A stretch of 36,122 nt of DNA from Pseudoalteromonas sp. NBT06-2 (GCF_002276045.1 NZ_NQMR01000009.1:1-36122); one strand, 5' to 3'. Positions 16,416 to 25,279 are shown, numbered from the stretch's first letter. The notes: generated by a model not told the origin, from the letters alone. Numbers and translations: made by a program.

Positions 16416-17117
16416 TTGTTTATTAAGCAATATATTAATAATTGGCTCACTAATGTTATAGCTGTTACATTCCTAACCCTAGCTTTACTCTCACTCGGAA
16501 ATGCTGAATATTTCGACCGGATTTTTATTGTTTACTTAATTGGTGTTGCTTCATTAAATACTAAAAGTGTAAATATACTTACTATTATTTCCATCCTGAT
16601 GTTCGAACGACTTATAGAAGAGTTAGTCTTCTTTTTTAATGCATTATACCTTGCTAAATTAATTACTTATATTTTATCAATGTTTTTTATTCGCTACTTT
16701 TGGTATGACTCAATAGTTAAGCGTTTAATTTTACCTGTTATAATCGTCTCATATGTAGCAGAAGTATTCTGGTATAAAACTGGATATGAATCACCGAGAA
16801 TTAATTTTTATATAGGGATGATTTGGCTCAATATCATTACACGCCATCTGTTGTTTCTACGAGTGCCAATTACACAGAAAGTAATTTCAAAAAATGTGTC
16901 TCAAACCTCACTTGATTGGCAACTTTATTCTTTATCTAAATGGAATATAATAGTTATCGTATTGATGCTCACTGAATACATGATCAGACATTTAACTAGT
17001 TTTTCTCCTTTATCCGTTTATCATTCTTACCCATACACTATACAATTACTGTCTGTGGCTACTCTATTCTTTATCACAAACTTTGCTATTCAGCTTAGAT
17101 TTAAAATTAATGCTTAG
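16416..17117 (+). CDS. Hypothetical multi-pass membrane protein
   Basis: 233 residues with about seven hydrophobic segments (near residues 12-30, 35-60, 75-95, 100-120, 135-155, 175-195 and 205-225) and no motif that I recognise. It starts at a TTG 3 bp after the stop of the HTH gene, so translation is probably coupled; there is no separate strong ribosome-binding site. Its stop overlaps by a few bases the end of a truncated convergent gene. The function is unknown; the pairing with an XRE regulator is the only clue. Confidence 0.6.
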   Translation: MFIKQYINNWLTNVIAVTFLTLALLSLGNAEYFDRIFIVYLIGVASLNTKSVNILTIISILMFERLIEELVFFFNALYLAKLITYILSMFFIRYFWYDSIVKRLILPVIIVSYVAEVFWYKTGYESPRINFYIGMIWLNIITRHLLFLRVPITQKVISKNVSQTSLDWQLYSLSKWNIIVIVLMLTEYMIRHLTSFSPLSVYHSYPYTIQLLSVATLFFITNFAIQLRFKINA

Positions 17118-17244
17118 GTTCTGCACTACGGCCACTCATCGAACCAATTGTATTATTTCGTTTAATATGGGGCTTCTCCATATTAATAGTAAGTTTTAGC
17201 TTACCTTCAAAGAAGTTTCGACACTGATCACGAATTGCTTCTGC
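17107..17244 (-). pseudogene. C-terminal 45 codons of a gene cut by the left IS66 element
   Basis: On the minus strand an open frame begins at the IS66 boundary (17244) and reads AEAIRDQCRNFFEGKLKLTI, ending in GRSAEPKH and a TAA at 17107. Codon pattern and composition look like real protein. The 5' part is not on the other side of the transposon pile in this window. I do not recognise the family; the last part is Lys/Asn/Ser-rich and probably disordered. Confidence 0.4.
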
Positions 17245-17694
17245 GTGAGCGTCCGATAAAACACACCTGCCATTAACCCCATCGAAATATTATGCTTTCA
17301 TCACATTCAAAAAAGAGAAAGTATAATGCAACCAAACACCCATAAAAAATGGCTAGCGATTGTGGCGCAGCAAAAGCAAAGTACCTTAACGATTGAGCAG
17401 TTTTGCACTCAGCTTAAAATATCTCCTTCAACTTTTTATCAACGCAAACGTGAATTAACGATATTAACTCAGCCAGATTCTTCGTTCATAAAAGCCAGTA
17501 TCACGCAAACAGTTGAGGTAGAAACACCAGTGCCGCCAATACAATTAACCTTAGGTGACGTTAATCTAACCTTGCCCTCACAAACATCTCCTCAATTTTT
17601 AGCCGCATTAATCAACGAGCTATCCTTATGAACATGTTCATCAATGTACCAGAGGTGTTCCTTTATCGTGACTTTGTCGATTTTAGAAATTATG
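17245..17694 (+). mobile_element. IS66-family element (left), truncated by the RIT element
   Basis: It begins with GTGAGCGTCC, matching the GTAAGCG-type ends of IS66 elements. It carries a complete orf1 (tnpA) and the first codons of tnpB, which stop at the RIT border. The large DDE gene tnpC and the right end are absent. Confidence 0.75.
17326..17631 (+). CDS. tnpA: IS66-family accessory protein TnpA (orf1)
   Basis: 101 residues, the usual length. The N-terminal helix-turn-helix is KWLAIVAQQKQSTLTIEQFC followed by SPSTFYQRKRELTI (about residues 6-45). The C-terminal part has IQLTLGDVNLTLP, the conserved beta-strand pair of this family. The stop overlaps the tnpB start (ATGA), as in intact IS66 elements. 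It helps transposition together with TnpB and TnpC in active copies; here the element is incomplete, so it is an orphan. Confidence 0.8.
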   Translation: MQPNTHKKWLAIVAQQKQSTLTIEQFCTQLKISPSTFYQRKRELTILTQPDSSFIKASITQTVEVETPVPPIQLTLGDVNLTLPSQTSPQFLAALINELSL

Positions 17695-17702
17695 TAGAGT
17701 GA
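17628..17702 (+). pseudogene. tnpB: IS66 tnpB, first 24 codons (left copy)
   Basis: The frame reads MNMFINVPEVFLYRDFVDFR, then NYVE and a TGA supplied by the RIT end. YLYRDPVDFRK-type sequence is the conserved start of IS66 TnpB. The gene is cut exactly where the RIT terminal sequence begins. Confidence 0.75.
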
Positions 17703-17716
17703 TCAGTTATGTGCAG
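17688..17716 (+). repeat. Left terminal inverted repeat of the RIT element
   Basis: 29 bp including TAGAGTGATCAGTTATG, repeated exactly in inverted orientation at 21017-21045. The outer seven bases (AATTATG) are also tnpB codons, so the true RIT end lies at or inside position 17695. Confidence 0.8.
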
Positions 17717-17866
17717 CTACCACCTCAGAGTTGCAGTATATGGTACTTCGATTGAATAATTAATGTACATAATTACCTTCTCTCAAAATTGTCTAAGCTT
17801 CTAAACCACTTTGGGAGTTAGTAATGAAAAATCACACAATACATCAATAAATCTGGTCGGTTTCTC

Positions 17867-19057
17867 TTGCCAGGTAAATTAGAGCCTTATCTTTTAATCT
17901 ACGCTCAAAAGTTATCAGAGCAAGGTTATACGAATTTATCTGTTAGAGGTTACATTGATTCCGTCTCACATTTTGGTACATGGCTAACTATGAATAAAGT
18001 TCCAATAGAGAATATTGATGTGAAAATTGTGGAGCAGTTTGCTAAACATCGTTGTCGTTGTCCTGGAGGACGAAGAAAAATATTATTGTCAAAAAAATAT
18101 GTTAATCGTGTTAGAAAATTTATTGATTTTCTTTGTAAACATGGTGTTGTTTATGAAATGTTAAATAAGTCATTATTGGTGCCAAACGCTAATTTTCAAG
18201 AGTTTTTACAGCAGCGAGGGTTATCATCAATAACGGTTAAACATTATTCTGATTCTATCAATGTTATCTTGCCCTTATTGGGGCAAGAACCCAAAAATTA
18301 TGATGCGAAGGTCATAAAACAAACCATATTGAAGCTTTCTAAACAGTATTCTCTAGCAAGACTTAAAAGTTTAACAACAGCATTGCGAAGTTATTTGCGA
18401 TTCTTAGCTGTTAAAAAACAGTGTTTGCCAGATTTAGACAGAGCTGTGCCTACTGTGGCTAATTGGTCACTTTCCTCAATCCCTAAATATATTGTTGCAG
18501 AGGAAATTGAACAAGTTATAAATTCTTGTGATATACAAACTCCAAAAGGATTACGTGATCGCGCAATTATTCTATTGTTGTCGCGTATTGGGTTGCGAGC
18601 AGGAGACATTGTTGATATGAAGTTAGATCATATCGATTGGCATAATGGCTCTGTGCGCCTTGTGGGTAAGATGAATAGAGAAGATTGTCTCCCTTTATCA
18701 CAGGATGTAGGTGATGCCATCCTCGATTATATTGAAAATGCACGGCCACCTGAAAAAATAGCAGAGGTATTTCTCTGTCTCAATGCCCCGCATAGACCAT
18801 TTAGTTCATCGGTTGCCGTTTCATCGCTTGTTGCCAGCGCCATAAAACGCTCTGGTATCCCAACTCCTGCTTCATGTGGTGCTCATCTGCTACGCCACTC
18901 TGCCGCCACTCAAATGTTGCGAGCTGGTGCTACTTTAGAAACGGTATCATCAATTCTTCGTCACCGCTCCCTTGATATGACGGCATATTATGCAAAAGTT
19001 GACATCCCCATGTTGAAAACGATTGTGCAACCTTGGCCAGCGAGGGTAACACCATGA
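17867..19057 (+). CDS. ritA: RIT tyrosine recombinase A
   Basis: 396-residue tyrosine recombinase. A SAM-like core-binding domain occupies about residues 110-190, preceded by a basic CRCPGGRRKILLSKK stretch. The catalytic domain shows Arg in LSRIGLRAGDIVDM, box II HLLRHSAATQMLRAGA, His in ILRHRSLDMTAYY and the nucleophile Tyr in TAYYAKVD. All R-H-R-H-Y residues are present, so it looks active. It starts at a TTG at 17867; the ATG at 17824 is out of use because of an early stop. It overlaps ritB by 4 bp. Confidence 0.82.
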   Translation: MPGKLEPYLLIYAQKLSEQGYTNLSVRGYIDSVSHFGTWLTMNKVPIENIDVKIVEQFAKHRCRCPGGRRKILLSKKYVNRVRKFIDFLCKHGVVYEMLNKSLLVPNANFQEFLQQRGLSSITVKHYSDSINVILPLLGQEPKNYDAKVIKQTILKLSKQYSLARLKSLTTALRSYLRFLAVKKQCLPDLDRAVPTVANWSLSSIPKYIVAEEIEQVINSCDIQTPKGLRDRAIILLLSRIGLRAGDIVDMKLDHIDWHNGSVRLVGKMNREDCLPLSQDVGDAILDYIENARPPEKIAEVFLCLNAPHRPFSSSVAVSSLVASAIKRSGIPTPASCGAHLLRHSAATQMLRAGATLETVSSILRHRSLDMTAYYAKVDIPMLKTIVQPWPARVTP

Positions 19058-19914
19058 TAAAAGATGAAGTTAATTCCTTTGTAGAAATGCAACAGGCGAT
19101 GGGGTTCAAATTTAGGGTGCAGAACACCTTATTACAGCACTTCGCCCGATTTGCAGAGCAAAAAGGTGAAACCATCGTTCGTACTGAATCGGTTATTAAG
19201 TGGGCAGGGATGGCGCCTTCAGTTGTTCAAAAAAGAAACCGTTTGCTCACGGTACGTCGGTTTGCTCTTGCTGTGCAATCTGAAAATGATCAATACGAGA
19301 TCCCTCCAGCAGATGTTTTTGGACATGAATGTGCAAAGCGTAAAATTAGACATCTATTTTCTTCTGAAGATATTAGAGGATTGCTCGTTGCAGCATCACA
19401 ACTAAAGCCAAAAGGGACGATCAGACCAATAACCTACACGACTTTATTTGCATTACTTTCATCGACGGGATTACGAAGTTGTGAAGCAATCAGGTTAAAT
19501 ATCGATGATCTAACTATTGATGGCTTAATGATCAGAGCCACTAAATTTAGAAAAGATCGTTTGGTTCCGATACATTCTTCTACACGTCAAGCGCTTAAGG
19601 AATATTTGAACAAACGAAAACAGTGTAGTGCGTTGGAATCTGCATTTTTTGTTTCAAATAATGGATCGAGGTTGACCTACTCAACGATTATAAGCATTTA
19701 CCTACAGTTGATGAGACACATCGGTTTGCGTACTAAAATCGGTATCCCTGGGCCATGCCTACATGATTTACGTCATAGCTTTGCAGTAAGATCATTAGAG
19801 CAATGCGGTGGAACACGGATTGAGATCTCTCGGCAAATTACAGCATTAAGTACTTACATGGGGCATGCACATGTATCAGATACTTATTGGTACTTACAGT
19901 CGACCCCTTACTGA
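19054..19914 (+). CDS. ritB: RIT tyrosine recombinase B
   Basis: 286-residue recombinase. The ATG at 19054 overlaps the ritA stop in an ATGA, so I prefer it over an upstream TTG in the same frame. The catalytic residues are intact: Arg in STGLRSCEAIRLN, His-x-x-Arg in CLHDLRHSFAVRSLE, His in YMGHAHVSDTYWYL and Tyr in the same box. RitA, RitB and RitC are always found together in such elements, so they probably act as one complex; the individual roles are not known. Confidence 0.82.
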   Translation: MIKDEVNSFVEMQQAMGFKFRVQNTLLQHFARFAEQKGETIVRTESVIKWAGMAPSVVQKRNRLLTVRRFALAVQSENDQYEIPPADVFGHECAKRKIRHLFSSEDIRGLLVAASQLKPKGTIRPITYTTLFALLSSTGLRSCEAIRLNIDDLTIDGLMIRATKFRKDRLVPIHSSTRQALKEYLNKRKQCSALESAFFVSNNGSRLTYSTIISIYLQLMRHIGLRTKIGIPGPCLHDLRHSFAVRSLEQCGGTRIEISRQITALSTYMGHAHVSDTYWYLQSTPY

Positions 19915-19963
19915 TGGCTCAAATATCAGCCGCGCAGGAAAACTGTTTTCTGAGGGAAGTAAA

Positions 19964-20949
19964 ATGACAAACCTAGCACAATTTCTTAGTGCATATTTGC
20001 GAGAATATTTGCCTATGGAGCGACGAGCCAGTTTAAATACCAGTGAAACCTATGCTTATACATTCCAACTTCTTGTGAATTATGCTGCGAAACATTTTAG
20101 TATTTCGCCATCACAACTCACACTGGATCAATTAAATGTAGACCTCATTGTAAATTTTTTGAACTTTCTGGAAACTGAACGAGGAAATACGGCCCGTACA
20201 CGCAATGCGCGATGTGCTGCGATTAAGGCATTCTTCAAATACCTTGAATATCGTAATGTAGCCGCTTTAGAGCAGTGCCGACAAATAAGTGCAATACCAG
20301 CCAAAAAAGCTGATGATAGGTTGGTTAATTTTCTAACAGCAGCAGAAATGCAGGTTTTACTGGATATACCAGACATCCATACTTCATCAGGTATACGCGA
20401 TAGAGCAATGATATATCTTTGCTTTGCTGCAGGATTACGAGTATCAGAGCTTATTGGCATTCGCCTAAGTCAACTTGAATTGGACTCACAAACCACTATT
20501 CATGTTATTGGAAAAGGGCGTAAAGAACGGATCTTGCCATTATGGAAAGAAACAGTCGAAACGTTAAAAGCATGGATTGCTATCAGGCCAGATAATTCAA
20601 CAACGCCTGAAGTATTTCTAAATAGCCAAGGAAGAGCAATGACACGTTCAGGATTTAGGTATATCTTGTCAAAGCATGCGAACAATGCAGTAGAGAAGCT
20701 ACCATCATTGGCAAAAAAAGAATATCTCCCCATGTGTTGCGGCACAGTTGTGCAATGCAGACACTAAAAGCAACGCACGATATCCGAAAAGTTTCATTGT
20801 GGTTAGGTCATGCCGACTTAAGAAGTACTGAAATTTATTTAAGAGCTGATCCTGAAGAATCGCTATTGTCGGTGATCCCACCAAGCATTAGAAAAGGGAA
20901 ATTCAAGGCACCTGATGAGCTAATGGCAATGTTACAAACAAAGAAATAA
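19964..20949 (+). pseudogene. ritC: RIT tyrosine recombinase C, frameshifted
   Basis: Starts at an ATG with GAGGGAAG upstream (MTNLAQFLSAYLREYLP). It has the first catalytic Arg in AAGLRVSELIGIRL, then loses frame in a run of seven A residues at 20713-20719. With one more A the reading joins ISPHVLRHSCAMQTLKATHD, continuing with LWLGHADLRSTEIYLRADPE to a stop at 20949. The break lies immediately before box II (HVLRH), so the unshifted product has no catalytic centre. The cause may be a real slip, an assembly/sequencing error in a homopolymer, or programmed slippage. Confidence 0.78.
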
Positions 20950-21016
20950 TATCCTGATATTATGTACTGTGATCTGAGCTAAAGTGAAAGTAATAATGGT
21001 CATTTAGCAACAATTA

Positions 21017-21045
21017 CTGCACATAACTGATCACTCTACATAATT
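21017..21045 (-). repeat. Right terminal inverted repeat of the RIT element
   Basis: Exact reverse complement of 17688-17716 over 29 bp. The outer seven bases again code for tnpB (minus strand) of the right IS66 copy. Confidence 0.8.
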
Positions 21046-21099
21046 ACGAAAATCAACAAAATCCCGATGAAGATAAACCTCTGAAGGGTCAACAAACAT
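21031..21099 (-). pseudogene. tnpB: IS66 tnpB, first 22 codons (right copy)
   Basis: The minus-strand frame reads MFVDPSEVYLHRDFVDFR, then NYVE and TGA. It ends at the same codon as the left copy but differs from it upstream, so the two IS66 elements are not recent duplicates of each other. Confidence 0.75.
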
Positions 21100-21264
21100 C
21101 TTCAAAAAACTAATGCTCGTAACAATTGGCTTAGATAGGTGGCGGAAGTTGTACTTGGCAAGCAAACGTTAGCCTTACCCATGGTTAGCGTTATTGAGCC
21201 TTGCGCTTCAAGGATTTCCACTTGTTGAGTTATTTTGGCGCGAACAAAGTTACCTGACGTCAAG

Positions 21265-22468
21265 TGTATTAGTTCCGATTAGATCGTACATCTCACCTTG
21301 AAAAGTTGAGAGTTACCCGTTTTTATTAAGGTGTCGAATCTTAATTTTAAAAACGAAAAAAGGTAACTCTCACGTTGCATACTAACAACCCAATCATTAA
21401 ACACAAAGCTGGTTTATTAAACTTAGCTGAAGAATTAAACAATGTTTCAAGAGCCTGTAAAGTCATGGGCGTATCACGAGACACATTTTATCGTTATCAA
21501 GAGCTGGTCGAAGAAGGCGGTATTGATGCACTGATAGAAAAGAATCGACGAACCCCAAATATCAAAAACCGCGTTGACGAAGAAACTGAAAAAGCTGTTT
21601 TAGCTTATGCTATAGAACAACCAGCCCACGGCCAGCATAGAACAAGCAATGAGCTGCGCAAACAAGGTATCTTTGTCTCAGGTAGTGGCGTTCGCTCGAT
21701 TTGGCTACGTAATAACTTAGAAAACTTTAAGAAACGGCTTAAAGCTTTGGAAGATAAATTTGCCAATGAGGGGCTAATTCTTACAGATGCACAAGTTGCT
21801 GCACTTGAGAAGAAAAAGCATGATGATGAAGCTTGTGGCGAAATCGAAACAGCCCATCCTGGCTACCTTGGATCGCAAGATACCTTCTACGTTGGTAATT
21901 TAAAGGGTGTTGGCCGTATCTACCAACAAACCTTTGTCGATACCTACAGCAAAATAGCTTTTGCCAAGCTCTACGTTACCAAAACACCAATCACTGCTGC
22001 TGATATGCTCAATGATAAAGTTCTGCCTTATTTCGAGGCTCACGACCTCCCAATGTTACGCATACTAACCGACAGAGGTACTGAATATTGTGGCCGTGTT
22101 GAGCACCATGATTATCAGCTATATCTGGCGATTAATGATATTGACCATACGAAAACAAAAGCGATGTCACCACAAACGAATGGGATCTGTGAACGGTTTC
22201 ACAAAACTATATTGAACGAGTTTTATCAGATCACATTCAGGAAAAAAATCTACTCAACAATGGAGAAATTGCAAAAAGATCTAGACGAATGGATGGATTA
22301 CTATAACAATGAACGAACTCATCAAGGTAAAAAGTGCTGTGGAAGAACACCATTAGAAACTTTACTTGATGGAAAATCGATATGGGCTGAAAAGAATTTA
22401 GCTCAAATCTAAGCTGACAAGACACCCTAAAAATTGGGTAACTGTAAGATCAGGTCTGAGCTACTACA
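21265..22468 (+). mobile_element. IS481-family insertion sequence with 7-bp target duplication
   Basis: Ends are TGTATTAGTTCCGATTAG (left) and, reverse complemented, TGTAGTAGCTCAGACCTG (right), imperfect inverted repeats starting with TGT. The direct repeat CGTCAAG flanks it at 21258-21264 and 22469-22475. Length 1204 bp with one intact transposase gene, so it may be active. Confidence 0.85.
21375..22412 (+). CDS. IS481-family transposase
   Basis: 345 residues. The N-terminal helix-turn-helix is NNVSRACKVMGVSRDTFYRY (about residues 22-41). The integrase-core DDE is visible: first Asp in QTFVDTYSKIAFA, second Asp in ILTDRGTEYCGR, Glu in PQTNGICERFHKTILNEFY. The usual C-terminal box YYNNERTHQGKKCCGRTPLE is present. 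The start is a TTG at 21375 with AAAGGTAA upstream. Full length for the family and with no visible damage. Confidence 0.85.
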   Translation: MHTNNPIIKHKAGLLNLAEELNNVSRACKVMGVSRDTFYRYQELVEEGGIDALIEKNRRTPNIKNRVDEETEKAVLAYAIEQPAHGQHRTSNELRKQGIFVSGSGVRSIWLRNNLENFKKRLKALEDKFANEGLILTDAQVAALEKKKHDDEACGEIETAHPGYLGSQDTFYVGNLKGVGRIYQQTFVDTYSKIAFAKLYVTKTPITAADMLNDKVLPYFEAHDLPMLRILTDRGTEYCGRVEHHDYQLYLAINDIDHTKTKAMSPQTNGICERFHKTILNEFYQITFRKKIYSTMEKLQKDLDEWMDYYNNERTHQGKKCCGRTPLETLLDGKSIWAEKNLAQI

Positions 22469-22783
22469 CGTCAAGCCAAGTTTCTTTTTAACTGCATAAA
22501 AGCTCGATGTTGATAACTGCTGTTGTTGGCAAGAGTCAATGATGGTTAAGTCACTGGTTTGTTGATCATCAATGATGTTTTGCCATTGTTCTTGGCTACG
22601 CGTAATTCTCATGTTTATCTCCTAAATTAAGTCTGGGGATAACATACCGGAGATCAAACGCTAACAGCAGGTGCCGTTAGCTATACGCTTACGTTCTATT
22701 CTAGTAGTTATTCATAGGTTGGACATTAAGAGATAATTGGATTCAAGCCGAATTTTAATCGGCCTTTTTCCTTATCTCTTTTC

Positions 22784-23815
22784 GGCTGTGTTGTAGTTAA
22801 GTGTGGGTAAGCGAGAATTCATTTTATAAAGCCTCTTTTATCCATGTTTGATCTGAGTATTCTTTGTTATCTTCCATAAACCTAAACCAACTCAAATAAT
22901 TCTCAATATAATCAGTACCTATGCCGTTAAAACGTTTCAGCCAACCTTTCCAACGCTTCATGTAATTATTTAGCGTTTGAACATGGTAAATACCGTCAAT
23001 AACATGTTGATTATCAAGCCCTATTAATCGCTTATGATCAATGTCTAATTCTTCGGCAATACCTTTGTATGAAATATTACCATCGGTGCAAAGCACTGAG
23101 CCTGATGATAAAAGAGGCTTTAATTGAGCTTGAATGTTTTTCTTAGTATTACGCTCTAAAACCTTGTGTGATACAACACCACTGCGATCTAGCGCAATAA
23201 AGATAGGCACGAGTTTAATCCTTCCTCCACCTCGTTTACGCGATTTACGCTCGATTTTTCTTTTGCCTTTAAACGATTCAGGCAAAAAAGTTTCATCTGC
23301 TTCAATAATTCCTTTTAACTCTGACGGATTAAAACTGGCAGGTGCTTTTATGAACATATGTCGCCAACGAAATGACGTTCTAAGCGTTATATTCAAGGCT
23401 TTAGCCGACTTTCTAAGTGACACGCCATTCCACATCAATTTTGTGTATTCGATCCACTTATCAGCTTTTCTCATGCGATAAAGTGGCGAGTCTGCTAACG
23501 CATTAAAGGTTTTACAACACGATTTGCACTTAAAACGTTGAATTCCTTGTTTGTTATACCCCAACGATTTAATTCATGCGAATCACAATGAATACAATGA
23601 GAAATTGTTTCTTCATGGTCAGCAATAGATTGACCTACTTGGTTATTGGAGATATTTGATTCAACTTCATGGCGAAGTTTTTTTAGTTGAGAGTAGTTTA
23701 AGTGGGTAACGTGATGTAGTATATTTTGAAACTGCTTGGAAGCCATGTTGCACCTACCATTGTTGGGTTTCAGTACATTAAGTATAGTTCACCAACACCG
23801 AAATACAACACAGCC
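22784..23815 (-). mobile_element. IS1595-family insertion sequence with 8-bp target duplication
   Basis: Terminal inverted repeats GGCTGTGTTGTAGTTAAG (from 22784) and, reverse complemented, GGCTGTGTTGTATTTCGG (to 23815). The direct repeat CTCTTTTC lies at 22776-22783 and 23816-23823. Length 1032 bp. Confidence 0.88.
22824..23746 (-). pseudogene. IS1595-family transposase (ISXO2-like), frameshifted
   Basis: The N-terminal part (23495-23746) has the zinc-ribbon start CIHCDSHELNRWG. One base is missing just there, and the main part continues in another frame (22824-23564) with YNKQGIQRFKCKSCCKTF, completing the C-x2-C...C-x2-C ribbon. The ISXO2 catalytic domain follows: GIIEADETFLPES, SVLCTDGNISY and TLNNYMKRWKGWLKRFNGI. 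The full-length protein would be about 307 residues. The frameshift probably inactivates it unless translation restarts at the internal ATG (23564), which would lack half of the zinc ribbon. Confidence 0.82.
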
Positions 23816-25176
23816 CTCTTTTCGGGTTCGCTCTTTGAGCATATTTTGACAAAAAATTGATAGTTTTTTGCCATGTTCGTTTCAATGTCGATATCACGCC
23901 TTGTGTTATCGACTCCATTAATTGATAAAACCAACCTTGAGTGTTTTTTGCTACCATAAATGTTGATAACTCAATACCTGCAAGCTGCTGAACGCTCATG
24001 CCTACTCGTCGCTTTACTAACAACGCCAATAAACTTGCCCACACCAAACCTTCCATCATAGTCGCGCTTCTGGTGTTGAATTTTTGAAGGTTACAATATG
24101 ATTTCCATTCCTTAAACAGTAACTCTATTTGCCACCGTAGACTGTAGAGCTTTATTACCGCTTCAGCGCTAAATTTTTCTCGACTTAAATTGGTTGCCCA
24201 ATAAGTCGGCTCACTTTTTCCTTTAGGCCAACTAGCAATCAACCGATAATTCGTTTTACCTTCCACATCCATATCGACAATAACACTACGGCGAATATGC
24301 TTTTTAACGTCTTTTTGTTTCTTCTGTGAAAACCTTTTTAATGCTTTACCGTGGCGATTATAGGCGGAAACAACGACTGGATTAACAGTCGTTCTCACAC
24401 GGACAATATAGAAACCTCCTGCGATATCGATTGATTCTAAATACGATAACTTGAAGTATCCTCTATCCGCTAGAAACAATGTCTCGACTAACGATTGAGC
24501 ATCGGGTAAAAAATCATATTCAGCTTGGCTATCTGGACTCACTGATATTTCTTCTGGGTAACCTTTAAGTACATCCCAACTCACATGCACTTCTATTGCC
24601 ACAGGGCTTATTTTAGTAAAGCGGCCTTTAAAGGTCTCTTTTAAACTATCATGCACTGCGAACGAACTTCCATCTTGCAACACAATGCGTTTAAAGTCGG
24701 ACAGTGTGGTGTCTGTACCGAGTATTTGTTGTTGCCATTCACTTAACGCCACATCGACCAGTGATTTCATCAATAAGCTAAACTCAGGTTTACTCAACTG
24801 ATTGTGAAATGGCTTATATTGAACATCTGTTTCCGTCAATTTTACAAAATAACGGTGTAAATCTGTCACGGTGCTTACAGATTTATCACCTAAAGCGGTT
24901 ATTAACGACATGACTAATTCGAAGGGCTTTATTATGCGCTTACGGCTACAAAAACGGCTTGTTTTACCTATTTCGTTAATATTAAAATCGTTAAGCACTT
25001 TCGTTATTTTGTTTGACTCAGTATTATGTTTATTCATGCTCTGCTTTTGGGGTAGATAGTGGTTTGGCGATTACTATCAGATCAAATTCAGAGCATGAAT
25101 TCAATTGTTTTATTCCTTAAGATCCAACCTATGAGTAGTTATTAAATATATCTTATTTTTTTCTTTGATGTGTGGG

Positions 25177-25250
25177 TGTGGGTTAAAATCCACATACATA
25201 TCTTGATTTTCAACTAAATCCCTGAATAAATGGCGTGGATCAAAATCCAC
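25177..25250. repeat. Two palindromes upstream of the small secreted-peptide gene
   Basis: TGTGGGTTAAAATCCACA (25177-25194) and GTGGATCAAAATCCAC (25235-25250) share GTGG-N8-CCAC, with arm GTGGAT/ATCCAC. A third copy lies after the gene. They are suitable for a dimeric regulator or as RNA hairpins. Confidence 0.5.
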
Positions 25251-25279
25251 TTACCATTAAATTATTTAGGACATTATAA

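Larger units (their letters stand above)
17695..21038 (+). mobile_element. RIT (Recombinase-In-Trio) element
   Basis: Three adjacent co-directional genes for different tyrosine recombinases, overlapping or close together, flanked by exact inverted repeats. This is the defining layout of RIT elements. Gene order is ritA (396 residues), ritB (286) and ritC (about 327, frameshifted). The 160 bp before ritA hold no gene. The element is about 3.34 kb and sits between two inverted IS66 fragments. Confidence 0.85.
21102..22612 (-). pseudogene. tnpA: IS66 tnpA (right copy), interrupted by IS481
   Basis: The 5' part starts at 22612 (MRITRSQEQWQNIIDD) with AGGAG upstream and runs to KKKLGLT. The 3' part resumes inside 21264 with SGNFVRAKITQQVEI and ends at 21102. 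Removing the 1204-bp IS481 and one 7-bp duplication leaves exactly 300 nt (99 residues plus stop), the same size as the intact left copy. Before the insertion it was therefore in frame. Confidence 0.8.
21039..22692 (-). mobile_element. IS66-family element (right), truncated by RIT and split by IS481
   Basis: The minus-strand left end GTAAGCGTATAGCTAACGGC lies at 22692 and reads inward. It carries a split tnpA and the start of tnpB; tnpB's remainder and tnpC are missing beyond the RIT border. Without the inserted IS481 (21265-22468) only 450 bp of it remain. Confidence 0.78.
22726..25037 (-). pseudogene. IS4-family transposase interrupted by IS1595
   Basis: The main part (23824-25037) carries the catalytic residues: Asp in IVLQDGSSFAVHD, Asp in LFLADRGYFKLSYL and the YREK box SLRWQIELLFKEWKSY. 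Near the C-terminus (after QRANPKR) IS1595 is inserted. The remainder continues at 22783 as DKEKGRLKFGLNPIIS and ends at 22726. Removing 1032 bp plus one 8-bp duplication leaves 1272 nt, an uninterrupted frame of 423 residues. The interrupted form ends in 12 foreign residues and has the whole DDE core, so some activity cannot be excluded. Confidence 0.82.
22713..25133 (-). mobile_element. IS4-family insertion sequence split by IS1595, 10-bp target duplication
   Basis: Terminal repeats CATAGGTTGGACATTAAG (from 22713) and, reverse complemented, CATAGGTTGGATCTTAAG (to 25133). The direct repeat AGTAGTTATT lies at 22703-22712 and 25134-25143. It landed about 20 bp beyond the IS66 end. Without IS1595 it is about 1.38 kb. 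Confidence 0.85.

Noticed and set aside
19865..19963. Upstream extension of ritC to 19865
   Set aside because: It overlaps the end of ritB and lacks a ribosome-binding site; the ATG at 19964 has GAGGGAAG.
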